A stretch of 64,000 bases of DNA. Origin: Gemmatimonadaceae bacterium. Lineage in GTDB: Bacteria > Gemmatimonadota > Gemmatimonadetes > Gemmatimonadales > Gemmatimonadaceae. Below, piece after piece: positions 8,269 to 24,890 of the stretch (position 1 is the first letter of the stretch; every line of letters begins with the position of its first letter). The stretch is from the NCBI GenBank assembly GCA_040882285.1, contig JBBEBQ010000005.1:1-64000 (forward strand), read 5' to 3'. The translations under genes and the position numbers were made by a program. Under the pieces are notes generated by a model. The model was not told the DNA's origin and did not search any database. It was given only the letters and a program-made list of their open reading frames with translations.

Positions 8269-10470
8269 TTACTCGGCGGGCTCGGCGGAAGAGACCCGCT
8301 CGCGGCGGGCGATCTCGGTGATGCCTTTCACGCGGCGCGCGGCCTTGAGGATCTTCTGGAGCTGGGCGAGGTTCTCCACGTCGACCATGATCGCGCCGGT
8401 GACGCGGCCGTCTTCGGTGTGCATGTCGAAGCTGCGGATGTCGGTGCCCGTCGCGCTGACAGCGGCGGCGACGTCGGCGTACAGGCCCCGGCGGTCGTTG
8501 CCCTCGATGGTCAGACGCACGCTGAAGCGCTCGCCCTCCACGCCCTGCCAGTCTATCTCCAGCCGTCGCTCGGAGTCGGCGGTGAGGGTCAGCAGGTTCG
8601 GGCAATCGCCCCGGTGGATGCTCACGCCGCGGCCGCGAGTGACGTAGCCCACGACCTTGTCGCCGGGCACCGGCTGGCAGCACTGGGCGTAGCGCACCAT
8701 CATCCCCTCGACGCCCTGGATGCGGACGCCCTTCGGCGCGCCGCGAACCTTGTCCACGAACCAGTCGATCGCGCGCTGCTTCGTCGGCTCGGCCGGCTCG
8801 GCTTCCTCGGGGTAGAGCGCGCGAATCACCTGGTTGACGTTGTGATCGCCGTGCCCTATCGACGCCACCAGATGCTCGGCGTCGTTGAGTCCGAGCTCGA
8901 CGGCAGTTTCCTCCATGCGCGCGTCGTCCGGCTTCGCCAGGCGGCGGCGCTTGAGCTCCCGCTCGAGGATCTCGGCTCCCATCCTGGCGGAGGTAGCGTG
9001 CTCCTCGATGCGAAGCCGCTGGCGGATCTTGTGCCGCGCGCGACCCGTGCGCACGTGCGCCAGCCAGTCGCGGCTCGGCCGCACCGAGGGCGACGTGAGA
9101 ATCTCCACAGTCTCCGAGTTGTGCAGCTCGCGTGACAACGGCGCAATGCGGCCGTTGATCTTGGCCCCGGCCGTGTGCAGGCCGACCTCGGTGTGCACCG
9201 CGAACGCGAAGTCGATCGGAGTCGCGCCCTTCGGCAGCTGGATCACGTCGCCCGTGGGCGTGAAGACGAAGATCTCGTCCTGGTACAGGTCGAGCCGGAG
9301 AAACTCGAGAAACTCGTCCGGCGTCTTGGCGTCGAGCTGCAGCTCGAGCACCTGCCGGAACCATTGCAGCGCGCGGTCGAGATCGTCCGAGCTCTTCGCG
9401 TCTTCCTTGAAGCGCCAGTGCGCCGCGATTCCGTATTCCGCGGTGCGGTGCATGTCGCGGGTCCGGATCTGGATCTCGTACAGCTGCCGCCCCGGGCCAA
9501 AGACCGTGGTGTGGAGCGACTGGTAGCCGTTGGACTTGGGCTGGGCGATGTAGTCCTTGATGCGTGTGTGCACCGGCGTCCAGCCTTCGTGGATCACGCC
9601 AAGGGCGTGATAGCAGTCCTGCACGGTGTTGACGAGGACGCGGATCGCGAGCAGGTCGTAGATCTCGTCGTAGTCCTTGTCCAGCTTGGCCATCTTCTTG
9701 TAGATGGACCAGAGGTGCTTCGCCCGGCCCGTGACCTCCACGTCCTGGATGCCGGCGTCGCGGAGGCCCTCTTCCAGCGGCACGCGCATCTGCATGATCA
9801 TCTGCTCGCGCTCGCCGCGCTTCTGCGCCACCAGCTTCGCGAGCCCCTTGTACTCGTCGGTCTCGATGTACTTGAACGCGAGATCCTCGAGCTCCCAGCG
9901 GACCTGCGCCATTCCGAACCGGTGCGCGAGCGGCGCGTACAGATCGCGTGTCTCCAGCGCGATCCGGCGGCGCTTGTCCGGTGCCAGGTAATCGAGCGTG
10001 CGCATGTTGTGCAGCCGGTCCGCGAACTTGATGATGATGACGCGCGCGTCCTTGGCGATCGAGAGCAGCAGCTTGCGGTAGTTCTCGACCTGCCGCTCCT
10101 GGGTGGAATGGAGCGGGAGGTGCCCGATCTTCGTGAGGCCGTCCACGATGTCGGCGATCTCCTTGCCGAACTCGAGCTCTACTTCCTCGATCGTGACCGC
10201 CGTGTCCTCGACGACGTCGTGGATGAGCCCCGAAGCAACCGTGGTGGTGTCGAGCTGCAGCTCCGCCAGGATCTTCGCGACCTCGACGCAGTGCGACACG
10301 AAGGCCTCGCCGGAGAGCCGCTTCTGCCCCTTGTGCGCGCGCTCGCTGAACCGGTAGGCGCGCACGAGCAGCTCCCGGTCGAGCCGCTCGGGAAGCCGCT
10401 GCTCGGAAGTCACCCATCCGGGGATCTCGCCCGGGGCCTGCGCCACACTGCCTACCGCGGTCGCCGTCAC
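8269..10470 (-). CDS. spoT: bifunctional (p)ppGpp synthetase/hydrolase (Rel/Spo homologue)
   Basis: 733 aa, long RSH architecture. The HD hydrolase domain is intact (SHCVEVAKIL, LIHDVVEDT, KFADRLHNM). The synthetase domain has GRAKHLWSIYKKM, EIYDLLAIRVLV and QPKSNGYQSLHTTVFGP. A TGS domain follows (DEIFVFTPTGDVIQLPKGATPIDFAFAVHTEVG), then a zinc-finger-like segment (CCQPVPGD) and a C-terminal ACT domain. Both activities are expected, so it sets the stringent alarmone level. The GTG start at 10468-10470 overlaps the RadC stop (GTGA). Confidence 0.95.
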   Translation of the reverse strand: MTATAVGSVAQAPGEIPGWVTSEQRLPERLDRELLVRAYRFSERAHKGQKRLSGEAFVSHCVEVAKILAELQLDTTTVASGLIHDVVEDTAVTIEEVELEFGKEIADIVDGLTKIGHLPLHSTQERQVENYRKLLLSIAKDARVIIIKFADRLHNMRTLDYLAPDKRRRIALETRDLYAPLAHRFGMAQVRWELEDLAFKYIETDEYKGLAKLVAQKRGEREQMIMQMRVPLEEGLRDAGIQDVEVTGRAKHLWSIYKKMAKLDKDYDEIYDLLAIRVLVNTVQDCYHALGVIHEGWTPVHTRIKDYIAQPKSNGYQSLHTTVFGPGRQLYEIQIRTRDMHRTAEYGIAAHWRFKEDAKSSDDLDRALQWFRQVLELQLDAKTPDEFLEFLRLDLYQDEIFVFTPTGDVIQLPKGATPIDFAFAVHTEVGLHTAGAKINGRIAPLSRELHNSETVEILTSPSVRPSRDWLAHVRTGRARHKIRQRLRIEEHATSARMGAEILERELKRRRLAKPDDARMEETAVELGLNDAEHLVASIGHGDHNVNQVIRALYPEEAEPAEPTKQRAIDWFVDKVRGAPKGVRIQGVEGMMVRYAQCCQPVPGDKVVGYVTRGRGVSIHRGDCPNLLTLTADSERRLEIDWQGVEGERFSVRLTIEGNDRRGLYADVAAAVSATGTDIRSFDMHTEDGRVTGAIMVDVENLAQLQKILKAARRVKGITEIARRERVSSAEPAE

Positions 10471-11222
10471 AGCAATCCTGCCTCCGCAAAGCTCATGAAC
10501 CGGCCGCGACCGATGATGACGTGGTCGTGGACGGGTATGCCGAGCATCCGGCCGGCCTGCACGAGCTGCTCCGTCGCCGTGCGATCGTCCGGCGACGGAG
10601 TGGGATCGCCGCTCGGATGATTGTGCACGAGAATGACGGCCGCCGCATTCTCCGCCACGGCCTGGCGGAACACCTCTCTGGGGTGGACGAGCGACGAATC
10701 GAGAATTCCCCGGGTCACCGTGATATCCCGCTCGAGCCGGTGGTGGATGTCCAGGATGGCGACGTGGAACTCTTCGACCGGCAGGTCCTCCAGCCGGGGC
10801 GCGTACGTTCTGAATATGTCGCGCGGAGAGCGGATAGGCACCCCTTCCCGCCTCTCCTCGGCGCTCAACCGGCGCCCCAGCTCCAGCGCGGCGTGCACGG
10901 CAACGGCCCGCGCCGGCCCCATTCCGGCCAGCGAGATGAGCTTCGCGACCGGTTGGGACGCGAGCCGCCGCAGCGATCCATCGCCCGCGGCGAGCACGTC
11001 GTGTCCCAGCTCCAGCGCGCTCCTTCCACCGCTCCCCGAGCCGAGCAGGATCGCGAGCAGCTCCGCCGAGCTGAGCGCCTGCGCCCCGTGCTCCCGCAGT
11101 CTTTCCCGCGGCCGGTCCGTGGTGGGAAGCTCGCGCAAGGAAAGCCGCTTGCGCGCGGGGGGCAAACCGGACCGCGCGGCTGGTCGCGGCGCGGAGGAAG
11201 CGTGCGCTGTGGGGTTGTTCAT
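10467..11222 (-). CDS. radC: RadC-family JAB/MPN protein
   Basis: 251 aa. An N-terminal helix-hairpin-helix-like part (SSAELLAILLGSG, LISLAGMGPARAVAVHAALELGRR) is followed by the JAMM metal site HNHPSGDPTPSPDD. RadC proteins are abundant but their role in repair is doubtful; metalloprotease or nuclease activity is unproven. The ATG at 11220-11222 is the first start after the hairpin element upstream. It overlaps the Rel/Spo gene by 4 nt. Confidence 0.93.
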   Translation of the reverse strand: MNNPTAHASSAPRPAARSGLPPARKRLSLRELPTTDRPRERLREHGAQALSSAELLAILLGSGSGGRSALELGHDVLAAGDGSLRRLASQPVAKLISLAGMGPARAVAVHAALELGRRLSAEERREGVPIRSPRDIFRTYAPRLEDLPVEEFHVAILDIHHRLERDITVTRGILDSSLVHPREVFRQAVAENAAAVILVHNHPSGDPTPSPDDRTATEQLVQAGRMLGIPVHDHVIIGRGRFMSFAEAGLL

Positions 11223-11250
11223 TCGCCTGAACTCGGGCCGGAGGAGTGGA

Positions 11251-11334
11251 GTCGGACTCCGGGACCGATGCCATCCGCAGCGCCGTCTTAGCGAAGCGTA
11301 GGCGCGCAGGATGGCATCGGTTCCGGAGTCCGAC
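11251..11334. repeat. near-perfect 34 bp hairpin with the GTCTTAG...CGTA loop
   Basis: Arms 11251-11284 and 11301-11334 pair as GTCGGACTCC/GGAGTCCGAC, CCGATGCCATCC/GGATGGCATCGG and GCGCC/GGCGC with small internal mismatches. The loop at 11285-11300 is GTCTTAGCGAAGCGTA, identical to the loop at 24930-24945. It occupies the 186 bp gap between the secA 3' end and radC. There is no T-run in the minus-strand direction. Confidence 0.85.
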
Positions 11335-11408
11335 CCGCACACCATACCCGAAGCCAGCGCGCGCCAAGCAACCCCGCCGAAGCGGGCAAAATCAGAACGC
11401 TGCGACGA

Positions 11409-14651
<3,243 letters not shown>

Positions 14652-14677
14652 TGCGAGACCTCTTGGAACGACATCTT

Positions 14678-14750
14678 GGTGACTAGTGACTAGTGACTAG
14701 TGACTAGTGACTAGTCGAAACGACAAACCAAAAACCAAAAGCCAAAAACC
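14678..14750. repeat. heptamer arrays: GTGACTA (about 5.5 copies) then CCAAAAA-type (4 copies)
   Basis: Positions 14678-14716 are tandem GTGACTA units; each junction forms ACTAGT, so the array is partly self-complementary. After a short spacer, CCAA recurs at 14728, 14735 and 14742, and CC again at 14749, all exactly 7 bp apart. This fills the 102 bp gap between nadD and secA. The complementary CTAGTCA array is found at 25756-25803. Confidence 0.85.
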
Positions 14751-14753
14751 GTC

Positions 14754-15323
14754 TTACCGATACAACCCCGCGGCGGTGATGTGCTCGCGCACCGCGTCAC
14801 TCACGAAGCCGGTGATCGGAAGCCCGCGGCGGACTCTGTCGCGGATCTCCGTGGACGACACGTCCACGCACCTGGCGGTCACGACTGTCGGCGTGTGGCC
14901 CGAGACCGTCCGGGGGCTTTCTCCCGCCCTGGCGATCACCGCGACCTCCGCCAGCGACAGAATTCGCTCCGGGTCCCGCCACCGGTCGAAGCTTGCCCAG
15001 GCATCGGCGCCGACCAGCAGCACCAGCTGCGCGCCCCGCTGCCGCTTCGCCAGCGCCTCGAGCGTGTCAACCGTGAAAGATAACCCACCCCGGTCCAGCT
15101 CCACGGTGTCGAGGGAGAATCGCGGGTCGCCGTTGATGGCCAGCTCGACCATCCGGCGGCGGTCGCTCGCGGGGGCCAGCGGCGGAGCATCCTTGAGCGG
15201 CTGGTGAGCCGCGGGGATCCACAGCACGGTGTCGAGCCCGAGCGTCTCGCAGGCGTCGCCGGCCACGAGAGCGTGGCCGGTATGCGGCGGATCGAACGTG
15301 CCGCCAAAGACCCCTATGCGCAC
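14754..15323 (-). CDS. nadD: nicotinate-nucleotide adenylyltransferase
   Basis: 189 aa from a GTG start. The N-terminus carries GVFGGTFDPPHTGHALVA with the nucleotidyltransferase HxGH motif (HTGH). LVLLVGADAWASFDRW and the C-terminal SSTEIRDRVRRGLPI are the second conserved motif. It adenylates nicotinate mononucleotide to deamido-NAD in NAD biosynthesis. It lies 19 bp after bamD on the same strand, so cotranscription is likely. Confidence 0.94.
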   Translation of the reverse strand: MRIGVFGGTFDPPHTGHALVAGDACETLGLDTVLWIPAAHQPLKDAPPLAPASDRRRMVELAINGDPRFSLDTVELDRGGLSFTVDTLEALAKRQRGAQLVLLVGADAWASFDRWRDPERILSLAEVAVIARAGESPRTVSGHTPTVVTARCVDVSSTEIRDRVRRGLPITGFVSDAVREHITAAGLYR

Positions 15324-15342
15324 GGCACGAGCGCTGCTCGGT

Positions 15343-16125
15343 CTATCCGGTGGCTGGACAGGCCCGCGAGACCTCGCTGTCGGTCGGATACGCCGCCCGC
15401 ATCGTTTCGCAGATCTCGCGGGCTTCCTCGCGGTAATTGATCTCGCGGTACGACTCGAGCAGCCGCAAGTACGCTTCCCGCGCCTTGGGGGTGCTCGGGT
15501 ATTTCCGGATCGCGTCCTTGAAGTAGATGATGGCGGAGTCGTACGCTCGGCGCTTCATGTAGTGGTAGCCGGTGTCGTAATCCTTGGTCGCGAACATCTG
15601 CTCGAGCCTGGCGACTCCCGTCTGCGCCTCGGGCGCGAGCGGTGAGCTCGGGTACACGGCGAGCAGCGTCTGAAAGAGCTGCAGGGCGGATTGCCCGTAC
15701 TCGGCATCGAGCCCCGGGCTTCTCCAGAGACGCTGATACGCGCGCGCGCCGGCGAGGAGCGCGTCGTCGGCCAAGGTGTCGTCGGGAAAGTTCGCGCTCA
15801 GCCGCGAGTACGTCTGCGCGGCGATGAGATGATCGCGGAGCTTCACCTGCGCCTGGCCCAGGTAGTAATACGCCAGCGGAAGGCGGGCATCCCGCGGCGG
15901 CAGGTCGGTCGTCAGCTTCTCGAACCCGCGAACCGCGTTGCCCCAGCGCTGCTGCTCGAACTGCTGCAGCGACGCCGCATACAGCTCGTCGGTCGAGGTG
16001 AAGCGCGCGGGTTCGAAACCGGGCGAGCGCCTGCAGGCGCCGGTCGCCGAGAGCAGGCCGAGAGCCAGCAGCACCGTGGCGGCGCCCCGGGCGGACACCG
16101 CTAATGTGGAGCGGAAGAATCGCAT
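15343..16125 (-). CDS. bamD: outer-membrane assembly lipoprotein BamD-like
   Basis: 260 aa. A signal peptide ends in a lipobox (LSATGAC, lipidated Cys about residue 31). Five tetratricopeptide-like repeats follow (FTSTDELYAASLQQFEQQRWGNAVRGFEKL, DDTLADDALLAGARAYQRLW, YHYMKRRAYDSAIIYFKDAIRKYP). This is the BamD/ComL layout: a periplasmic lipoprotein that helps BamA insert beta-barrels. Generic TPR lipoproteins (YfiO-like) cannot be excluded. It sits between ugd and nadD. Confidence 0.85.
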   Translation of the reverse strand: MRFFRSTLAVSARGAATVLLALGLLSATGACRRSPGFEPARFTSTDELYAASLQQFEQQRWGNAVRGFEKLTTDLPPRDARLPLAYYYLGQAQVKLRDHLIAAQTYSRLSANFPDDTLADDALLAGARAYQRLWRSPGLDAEYGQSALQLFQTLLAVYPSSPLAPEAQTGVARLEQMFATKDYDTGYHYMKRRAYDSAIIYFKDAIRKYPSTPKAREAYLRLLESYREINYREEAREICETMRAAYPTDSEVSRACPATG

Positions 16126-16136
16126 CAAGTCTCTTT

Positions 16137-17468
16137 TTACCCTGTCAGTGCCGCAACGTTCGCAGTCGGCTGGCGCCCTATCGAATGATAGACGATGCCG
16201 AGCGATTCCATCTTCTCCGGGTCGTACAGATTGCGCCCGTCGATCACGACGGGCCGCTTGAGCAGGCTCTTCACGCGCGCGAAGTCGGGGTGCCGGTACT
16301 CGTTCCAATCCGTCACCACGACGAGGGCGTCCGCGCCCGGTAGCGCGTCGTAGTTCGTCTCGGCGTATTCGATCCGGTCGCCGAGGATTCGGCGGGCTTC
16401 CTTCATCGCGACGGGGTCGTGGGCGCACACGCTCGCGCCGGCGGCGAGCGCGTCCTCGATCAGGACGAGCGACGGAGCCTCGCGCATGTCGTCGGTCTGC
16501 GGCTTGAACGCGAGCCCCCAGACCGCGATCCGCGCCCCGTCGAGCGAGTCTCCCAGCGCCGCGCGCAGCTTCTCGCCGAGCCTGTGCTTTTGCCGCTCGT
16601 TGGTGGCCTCGACCCCCTCGAGCACGTGCAGTGGAACGCCGAGCGCCCGGCCGGTCTTCACCAGCGCCTTCACGTCCTTCGGGAAGCAGGAGCCGCCGTA
16701 GCCGGGACCCGGAAAGAGGAAGGACGAGCCGATGCGTGAGTCGCTGCCGAGCCCGTGGCGTACGAGATCCACGTTGGCGCCGACCTTCTCGCACAGGCTC
16801 GCGATGTCGTTCATGAACGAGATACGGGTGGCGAGCATGCCGTTCGCGGCGTACTTGGTCATCTCCGCGGAGGGGATGTCCATGAAGATCACCGGCTTGC
16901 CGGTGCGTACGAACGGCGCGTACAGCTCGCCCATGACCGTCTTGGCGTACTCGGATTCGACGCCGATCACCACGCGGTCCGGCTTCATGAAGTCCTCGAT
17001 CGCCGCGCCTTCCTTGAGGAACTCCGGGTTGCTGCACATGTGGAACGGGATCCGGCTGTGCTCCGCGACGTGGGCGGCGACCTTCGCCGCCGTGCCGACC
17101 GGCACGGTGGACTTGGTGACGATCACCAGCTCCTTCGTCATGTGCTGGCCGATCATGTCGGCGACCGCGAGCACGTGCTGGAGGTCGGCCGAGCCGTCCT
17201 CGCCCTGCGGCGTGCCGACGGCGATGAACACGACATCCGCGGCTGCGATCGCGGCGGCGACGTCCGTGGTGAACGCCAGCCTTCCGTCGGCCTGGTTGCG
17301 CTCGATCAGCTCCACGAGCCCGGGCTCGTGGATCGGGAGCACGTTCAGCTTGAGGCCCGCGATCTTCTCTTCGCTGACGTCGGCGCAGGTGACATCGTTG
17401 CCGGTCTCCGCGAGACAGGCGCCGACGACGAGGCCTACGTATCCGCTCCCGATTACGGAAATATTCAT
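16137..17468 (-). CDS. ugd: UDP-glucose 6-dehydrogenase
   Basis: 443 aa UDP-glucose/GDP-mannose dehydrogenase family. The N-terminal NAD site is VIGSGYVGLVVGACLAE. PGPGYGGSCFPKDVKAL contains the catalytic Cys. The C-terminal UDP-binding domain has AVWGLAFKPQTDDMREAPS. It oxidises UDP-glucose to UDP-glucuronate for surface glycans. It lies 13 bp downstream of the paralogous WbpA-like dehydrogenase, so the operon makes two kinds of UDP-uronic acid. Confidence 0.92.
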   Translation of the reverse strand: MNISVIGSGYVGLVVGACLAETGNDVTCADVSEEKIAGLKLNVLPIHEPGLVELIERNQADGRLAFTTDVAAAIAAADVVFIAVGTPQGEDGSADLQHVLAVADMIGQHMTKELVIVTKSTVPVGTAAKVAAHVAEHSRIPFHMCSNPEFLKEGAAIEDFMKPDRVVIGVESEYAKTVMGELYAPFVRTGKPVIFMDIPSAEMTKYAANGMLATRISFMNDIASLCEKVGANVDLVRHGLGSDSRIGSSFLFPGPGYGGSCFPKDVKALVKTGRALGVPLHVLEGVEATNERQKHRLGEKLRAALGDSLDGARIAVWGLAFKPQTDDMREAPSLVLIEDALAAGASVCAHDPVAMKEARRILGDRIEYAETNYDALPGADALVVVTDWNEYRHPDFARVKSLLKRPVVIDGRNLYDPEKMESLGIVYHSIGRQPTANVAALTG

Positions 17469-17481
17469 GGTGGTGCTTGAA

Positions 17482-18831
17482 TCAGCCGTTGACGAATGAA
17501 GGCGTGGACGAAAGGGAGATGATTCTTCCCTTCGCCGAGTTGAGTCGCGCGGTAACGTTGCGCGTGTCGACGATGACCGACGCGAGGTCGAGCACGCGCT
17601 GGTAATCCACCGAGCTGTGATCGGTGATGATCACCACCGCGTCCGCGCGCTCTAGCTCCTTGTCCGTGAGCTCCACACCCATCCTGGCGTGGCCGTCTTC
17701 GCGGATCATCGGCACGTAGGGATCGTGATACACGACGTCGGCGCCGTCGAGCTCGAGCAGGCGAATGACGTCGAGCGCGGGACTTTCCCGCACGTCGTCG
17801 ATGTCGCGCTTGTAGGCGACGCCCAGGACCAGCACGCGGCTGCCGTTGACCGACTTCCGGTCGTCGTTCAGCGCGCGCGACACCTTCTCCGCGACCATCG
17901 CCGGCATCTCGCTGTTTATCTCGCTGGCGAGATCGATGAAGCGGGTCTTGTAGTTCAGCGTGCGCATCTTCCAGGCGAGGTAGTGCGGGTCGAGCGGGAT
18001 GCAATGCCCGCCTATCCCGGGACCGGGCAGGAATTTCATGTACCCGAACGGCTTCGTGGCCGCGGCCTCGACTACCTCCCAGACGTTCACACCCAGTCTG
18101 TCACATACCATCGCCATCTCGTTCACCATGGCGATGTTGACCGCGCGGAAGGTGTTCTCGAGCAGCTTGGTGAGCTCCGCGGTCTCGGAGCTGGAAACCG
18201 GAACCACCGTGTCCAGACAGGCGGCGTACAGCGCGACCGCTACCTCGGTGCAGGCCTGTGTTATTCCGCCCACGACCTTGGGCGTGTTCTTCGTATTCCA
18301 GACCTTGTTGCCGGGATCGACCCGCTCGGGGCTGAACGCGAGGAAGATGTCCTCGCCGACGATGAGTCCGTTCTCCTCGAGCTTCGGCTGCATCAGCTCC
18401 CGAGTGGTACCGGGATAGGTCGTACTCTCGAGGATTACCAGCATACCCGGTCGGCAATTGCGCGCGATCGCGTCGGAGGACGCGAGCACGAAAGTCATGT
18501 CAGGGTCGCGCGTCTTGCTCAGCGGCGTGGGAACCGCGATCAGCACGACATCCATCTCCGCGAGCCGGCTTTCGTCGGTGGTAGCCTCGAATCTTCCGGA
18601 TTCGAGCTCGCGGGCGACTTCGGCGCTTGGCACGTCCTGAATGTGGGACCCGCCCTCGTTGAGCTGCGTCACGACGCGCTCGCTGAGGTCGTAGCCGATC
18701 ACCCGGAAACCAGCTTTGGCAAACTCTACAGCGAGCGGAAGACCGACGTATCCCAGGCCCACTACTCCAACGCACGCAGTCCTGTCCTTGATCTTGGCGA
18801 GCAGGACATCCTTCATGGAAGAACCGGTCAT
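17482..18831 (-). CDS. wbpA: UDP-N-acetylglucosamine 6-dehydrogenase (WbpA-like)
   Basis: 449 aa. NAD site VGVVGLGYVGLPLAVEFA; active-site segment PGPGIGGHCIPLDPHYL with the catalytic Cys; C-terminal VLGVAYKRDIDDVRESPALD. This is the subgroup of UDP-HexNAc dehydrogenases (WbpA/WecC), distinct from the neighbouring Ugd. With WbpE, WbpB and WbpD encoded directly upstream, it is assigned to step 1 of UDP-2,3-diacetamido-glucuronate synthesis. UDP-ManNAc as substrate is possible but the neighbours argue against it. Confidence 0.86.
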   Translation of the reverse strand: MTGSSMKDVLLAKIKDRTACVGVVGLGYVGLPLAVEFAKAGFRVIGYDLSERVVTQLNEGGSHIQDVPSAEVARELESGRFEATTDESRLAEMDVVLIAVPTPLSKTRDPDMTFVLASSDAIARNCRPGMLVILESTTYPGTTRELMQPKLEENGLIVGEDIFLAFSPERVDPGNKVWNTKNTPKVVGGITQACTEVAVALYAACLDTVVPVSSSETAELTKLLENTFRAVNIAMVNEMAMVCDRLGVNVWEVVEAAATKPFGYMKFLPGPGIGGHCIPLDPHYLAWKMRTLNYKTRFIDLASEINSEMPAMVAEKVSRALNDDRKSVNGSRVLVLGVAYKRDIDDVRESPALDVIRLLELDGADVVYHDPYVPMIREDGHARMGVELTDKELERADAVVIITDHSSVDYQRVLDLASVIVDTRNVTARLNSAKGRIISLSSTPSFVNG

Positions 18832-18837
18832 TTGTCT

Positions 18838-20007
18838 CTACTGTTGGAAAAATGAACGCACGGACTCGACGACTTCGTCGAGCTGCGCGGCAGTCAATTC
18901 GGGAAACACGGGCAGCGAGATGACTTCCTTCGCGGCCGCCTCCGCCACCGGAAACGCGCCCTCGGCGTACCCGAGGTAGGAAAAGCACGGCTGCAGGTGC
19001 AGCGGCAGCGGATAGTAGATCGCCGCTCCGATCTGCCGCGCCTTGAGATGTTCCAGCAGCGCATCCCGCCGCGGCACGCGAATGGTGTACTGATTGTAGA
19101 TCGACTCGTTTCGCTCGTCGATCACCGGCGTGGCCACTTCCGCCAGGTCGGCAAAGGCCTCGTTGTAGTACGCCGCGTTGCGCCGCCGCGCCGCGCTCCA
19201 GTCCTCGAGGTGAGGGAGCTTCGCGGCGAGCACCGCCGCCTGCAGCGCGTCCAGCCGGCTGTTGTAGCCGACCTCTTCGTGAAAGTACGTGCGGCTCCCG
19301 CCGTGCACGCGCAGCCGGCGCAATCGGTCGGCGAGATCGTCCCGCTGCGTGACCATCATCCCGCCGTCGCCGTACCCGCCGAGGTTCTTGGACGGGAAGA
19401 AGCTGAACGTGCCGATCGTAGCCTTCTCTCCCGCGCGAACCCAGGCATCCCCGATCCTGCGGCGCGCGCCGATTGCCTGCGCGGCGTCCTCGATGATCGG
19501 CAGCGAGGGGAGCGCGGCCGCCACGGCGTCGATCGGCGCCATCTGGCCGAAAAGATCCACCGGAATAACGGCCTTCGATTTAGACGTGAGCGCCGACGCC
19601 GCCGCCTGCGGCGAGATGTTGAACGTGTCCTGATCTATGTCCGCGAACACGGGCGTCGCGCCGACGTTGTGAATCGCGCCCGCAGTCGCGAAGAACGTGA
19701 ATGGCGTGGTGATCACCTCGTCGCCGCGGCCCACGTCCAGCGCGCGCAGGGCGAGCAGAATCGCGTCGGTCCCGTTGGCGCACCCGATCGCGTGCTTCGT
19801 GTTCGACAGCCGCGCGACGCTCTGCTCCAGCTCCGCTACCGGCTCGCCCAGGATGAATCCCTGCCGCTCGACGACGGCCAGCACCGCCGCGACGACCTCG
19901 TCGCGGATGCCCTCATGCTGCGCTCGCAGATCGAGCAACGGAACTGCCATGTCGGGGCGGGTCGTCGGAGGAGAGACTTTCTCGCGGGGAACCTTTAAAG
20001 ATCGCAT
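18838..20007 (-). CDS. wbpE: PLP-dependent sugar aminotransferase (WbpE-like)
   Basis: 389 aa DegT/DnrJ/EryC1 family. Conserved features: GCANGTDAILLALRAL, TPFTFFATAGAI, IEDAAQAIGA (PLP Asp), SFFPSKNLGGYGDGG (Schiff-base Lys) and GYNSRLDALQAAVL. It would transfer an amino group from glutamate to C3 of the UDP-3-keto sugar. The ATG at 20005-20007 has GGAG 6 nt upstream and starts 2 nt after the WbpB stop; a second ATG at 19950 matches the usual N-terminus (MAVPLLDLRAQ) but has no Shine-Dalgarno. The first 19 residues may therefore be an extension. Confidence 0.88.
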   Translation of the reverse strand: MRSLKVPREKVSPPTTRPDMAVPLLDLRAQHEGIRDEVVAAVLAVVERQGFILGEPVAELEQSVARLSNTKHAIGCANGTDAILLALRALDVGRGDEVITTPFTFFATAGAIHNVGATPVFADIDQDTFNISPQAAASALTSKSKAVIPVDLFGQMAPIDAVAAALPSLPIIEDAAQAIGARRRIGDAWVRAGEKATIGTFSFFPSKNLGGYGDGGMMVTQRDDLADRLRRLRVHGGSRTYFHEEVGYNSRLDALQAAVLAAKLPHLEDWSAARRRNAAYYNEAFADLAEVATPVIDERNESIYNQYTIRVPRRDALLEHLKARQIGAAIYYPLPLHLQPCFSYLGYAEGAFPVAEAAAKEVISLPVFPELTAAQLDEVVESVRSFFQQ

Positions 20008-20009
20008 TC

Positions 20010-21049
20010 CTAGCTCCGCTCTCGCAACGGCAGCGAGACCTCTTTTCCGGTCCGCGCCGACTCGTAAATGCCGAGAATCAGCTCGAGAGATTTCCGCCCC
20101 TCCCGGCCGTCGGTGTCGGGCTCGGCCTGCCCGCGCAGCACCGCCAGCACGTTCCGGTAATAACCCTCGTGGCCGAAGCCGTACACGCTCGGCGGATCCG
20201 TGTTCGCCGCGCCCACCAGCGCGTCGTCGGGATCCACTTCGGCGAAGTCCCAGTGCTCGATCCGGTTCACAGCCGTGCCGCCGATCTTCGCGGTTCCCCG
20301 CTCGCCGAGGACGGTGACCGATCCTTCCATGTTCTTCGGGTACGTCAACATGGTGACCTCAATCGTGCCGAGCGCGCCGTTGGCGAATTGCAGCACGGCG
20401 ACGCCGGTATCCTCCGTCTCGATCCTGCGCGCCAGCGTCGCCGTCTTGGCCACTACGCTCTCGACCGGCCCGCCGAGCCATTGCACCAGATCGACGTAAT
20501 GCGATGCCTGGTTCATGAACGCGCCGCCGTCGTACTTCCATGTCCCGCGCCACGGCGCCTGGTCGTAATACTCCTGCGGCCGGCTCCAGCGCACCGTCGT
20601 GTTGATGAGATAGATGCGACCGAACCGCCCCTTGTCGATCGCGCGCTTCAGCAGCTGCACGGGCGGGTTCAACCGGTTCTGCTTCACCACGAACAGGTGC
20701 ACGCCGGCTTCGTCGCACGCGCGCACGAGCTCGTCGGCGCCGGCCAGCGAGATCGCCATCGGCTTCTCCGTGATCACGTGCTTCCCCGCCCTCGCCGCAA
20801 CGATGCCGTGCTCGGGATGAAGGCCGGACGGAGTGGCGATCACCACAACGTCGATTTCGGCGCCCGCCAGCATCTTCTCGAGCGACGTGAACCAGGGCAC
20901 GCCCTGGGCCTCGCCGGCGGTGCGCGCGCGTTCTTCGACCGCATCGCAGACGGCGACGAGCCGGAGGCCGTCAACCTTCCGGATCGCCCCAAAATGATTG
21001 GCGCTGATCCTTCCGCACCCGACGACGCCGACTCTGAACTCGGAGGCGG

Positions 21050-21053
<4 letters not shown>
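20010..21053 (-). CDS. wbpB: NAD-dependent sugar 3-dehydrogenase (WbpB-like Gfo/Idh/MocA)
   Basis: 347 aa. Rossmann motif [14 protein letters not shown], then [13 protein letters not shown] and the signature [17 protein letters not shown] with the EKP active-site motif. It would oxidise C3 of UDP-GlcNAcA before transamination. The GTG start at 21051-21053 overlaps the WbpD stop (GTGA). Confidence 0.86.
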
Positions 21054-24858
<3,805 letters not shown>

Positions 24859-24890
24859 CGCCTTATTCTATCTCGCGCGGGGATGGAGAG

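Noticed and set aside
11251-11334. Integron attC site
   Set aside because: The GTCTTAG core differs from the GTTRRRY/RYYYAAC core sites, stems are perfectly paired without extrahelical bases, and there is no integrase or cassette array.
14678-14716. Origin-type iterons
   Set aside because: 7 bp GTGACTA units are too short and lack DnaA boxes or an adjacent AT-rich region or rep gene.
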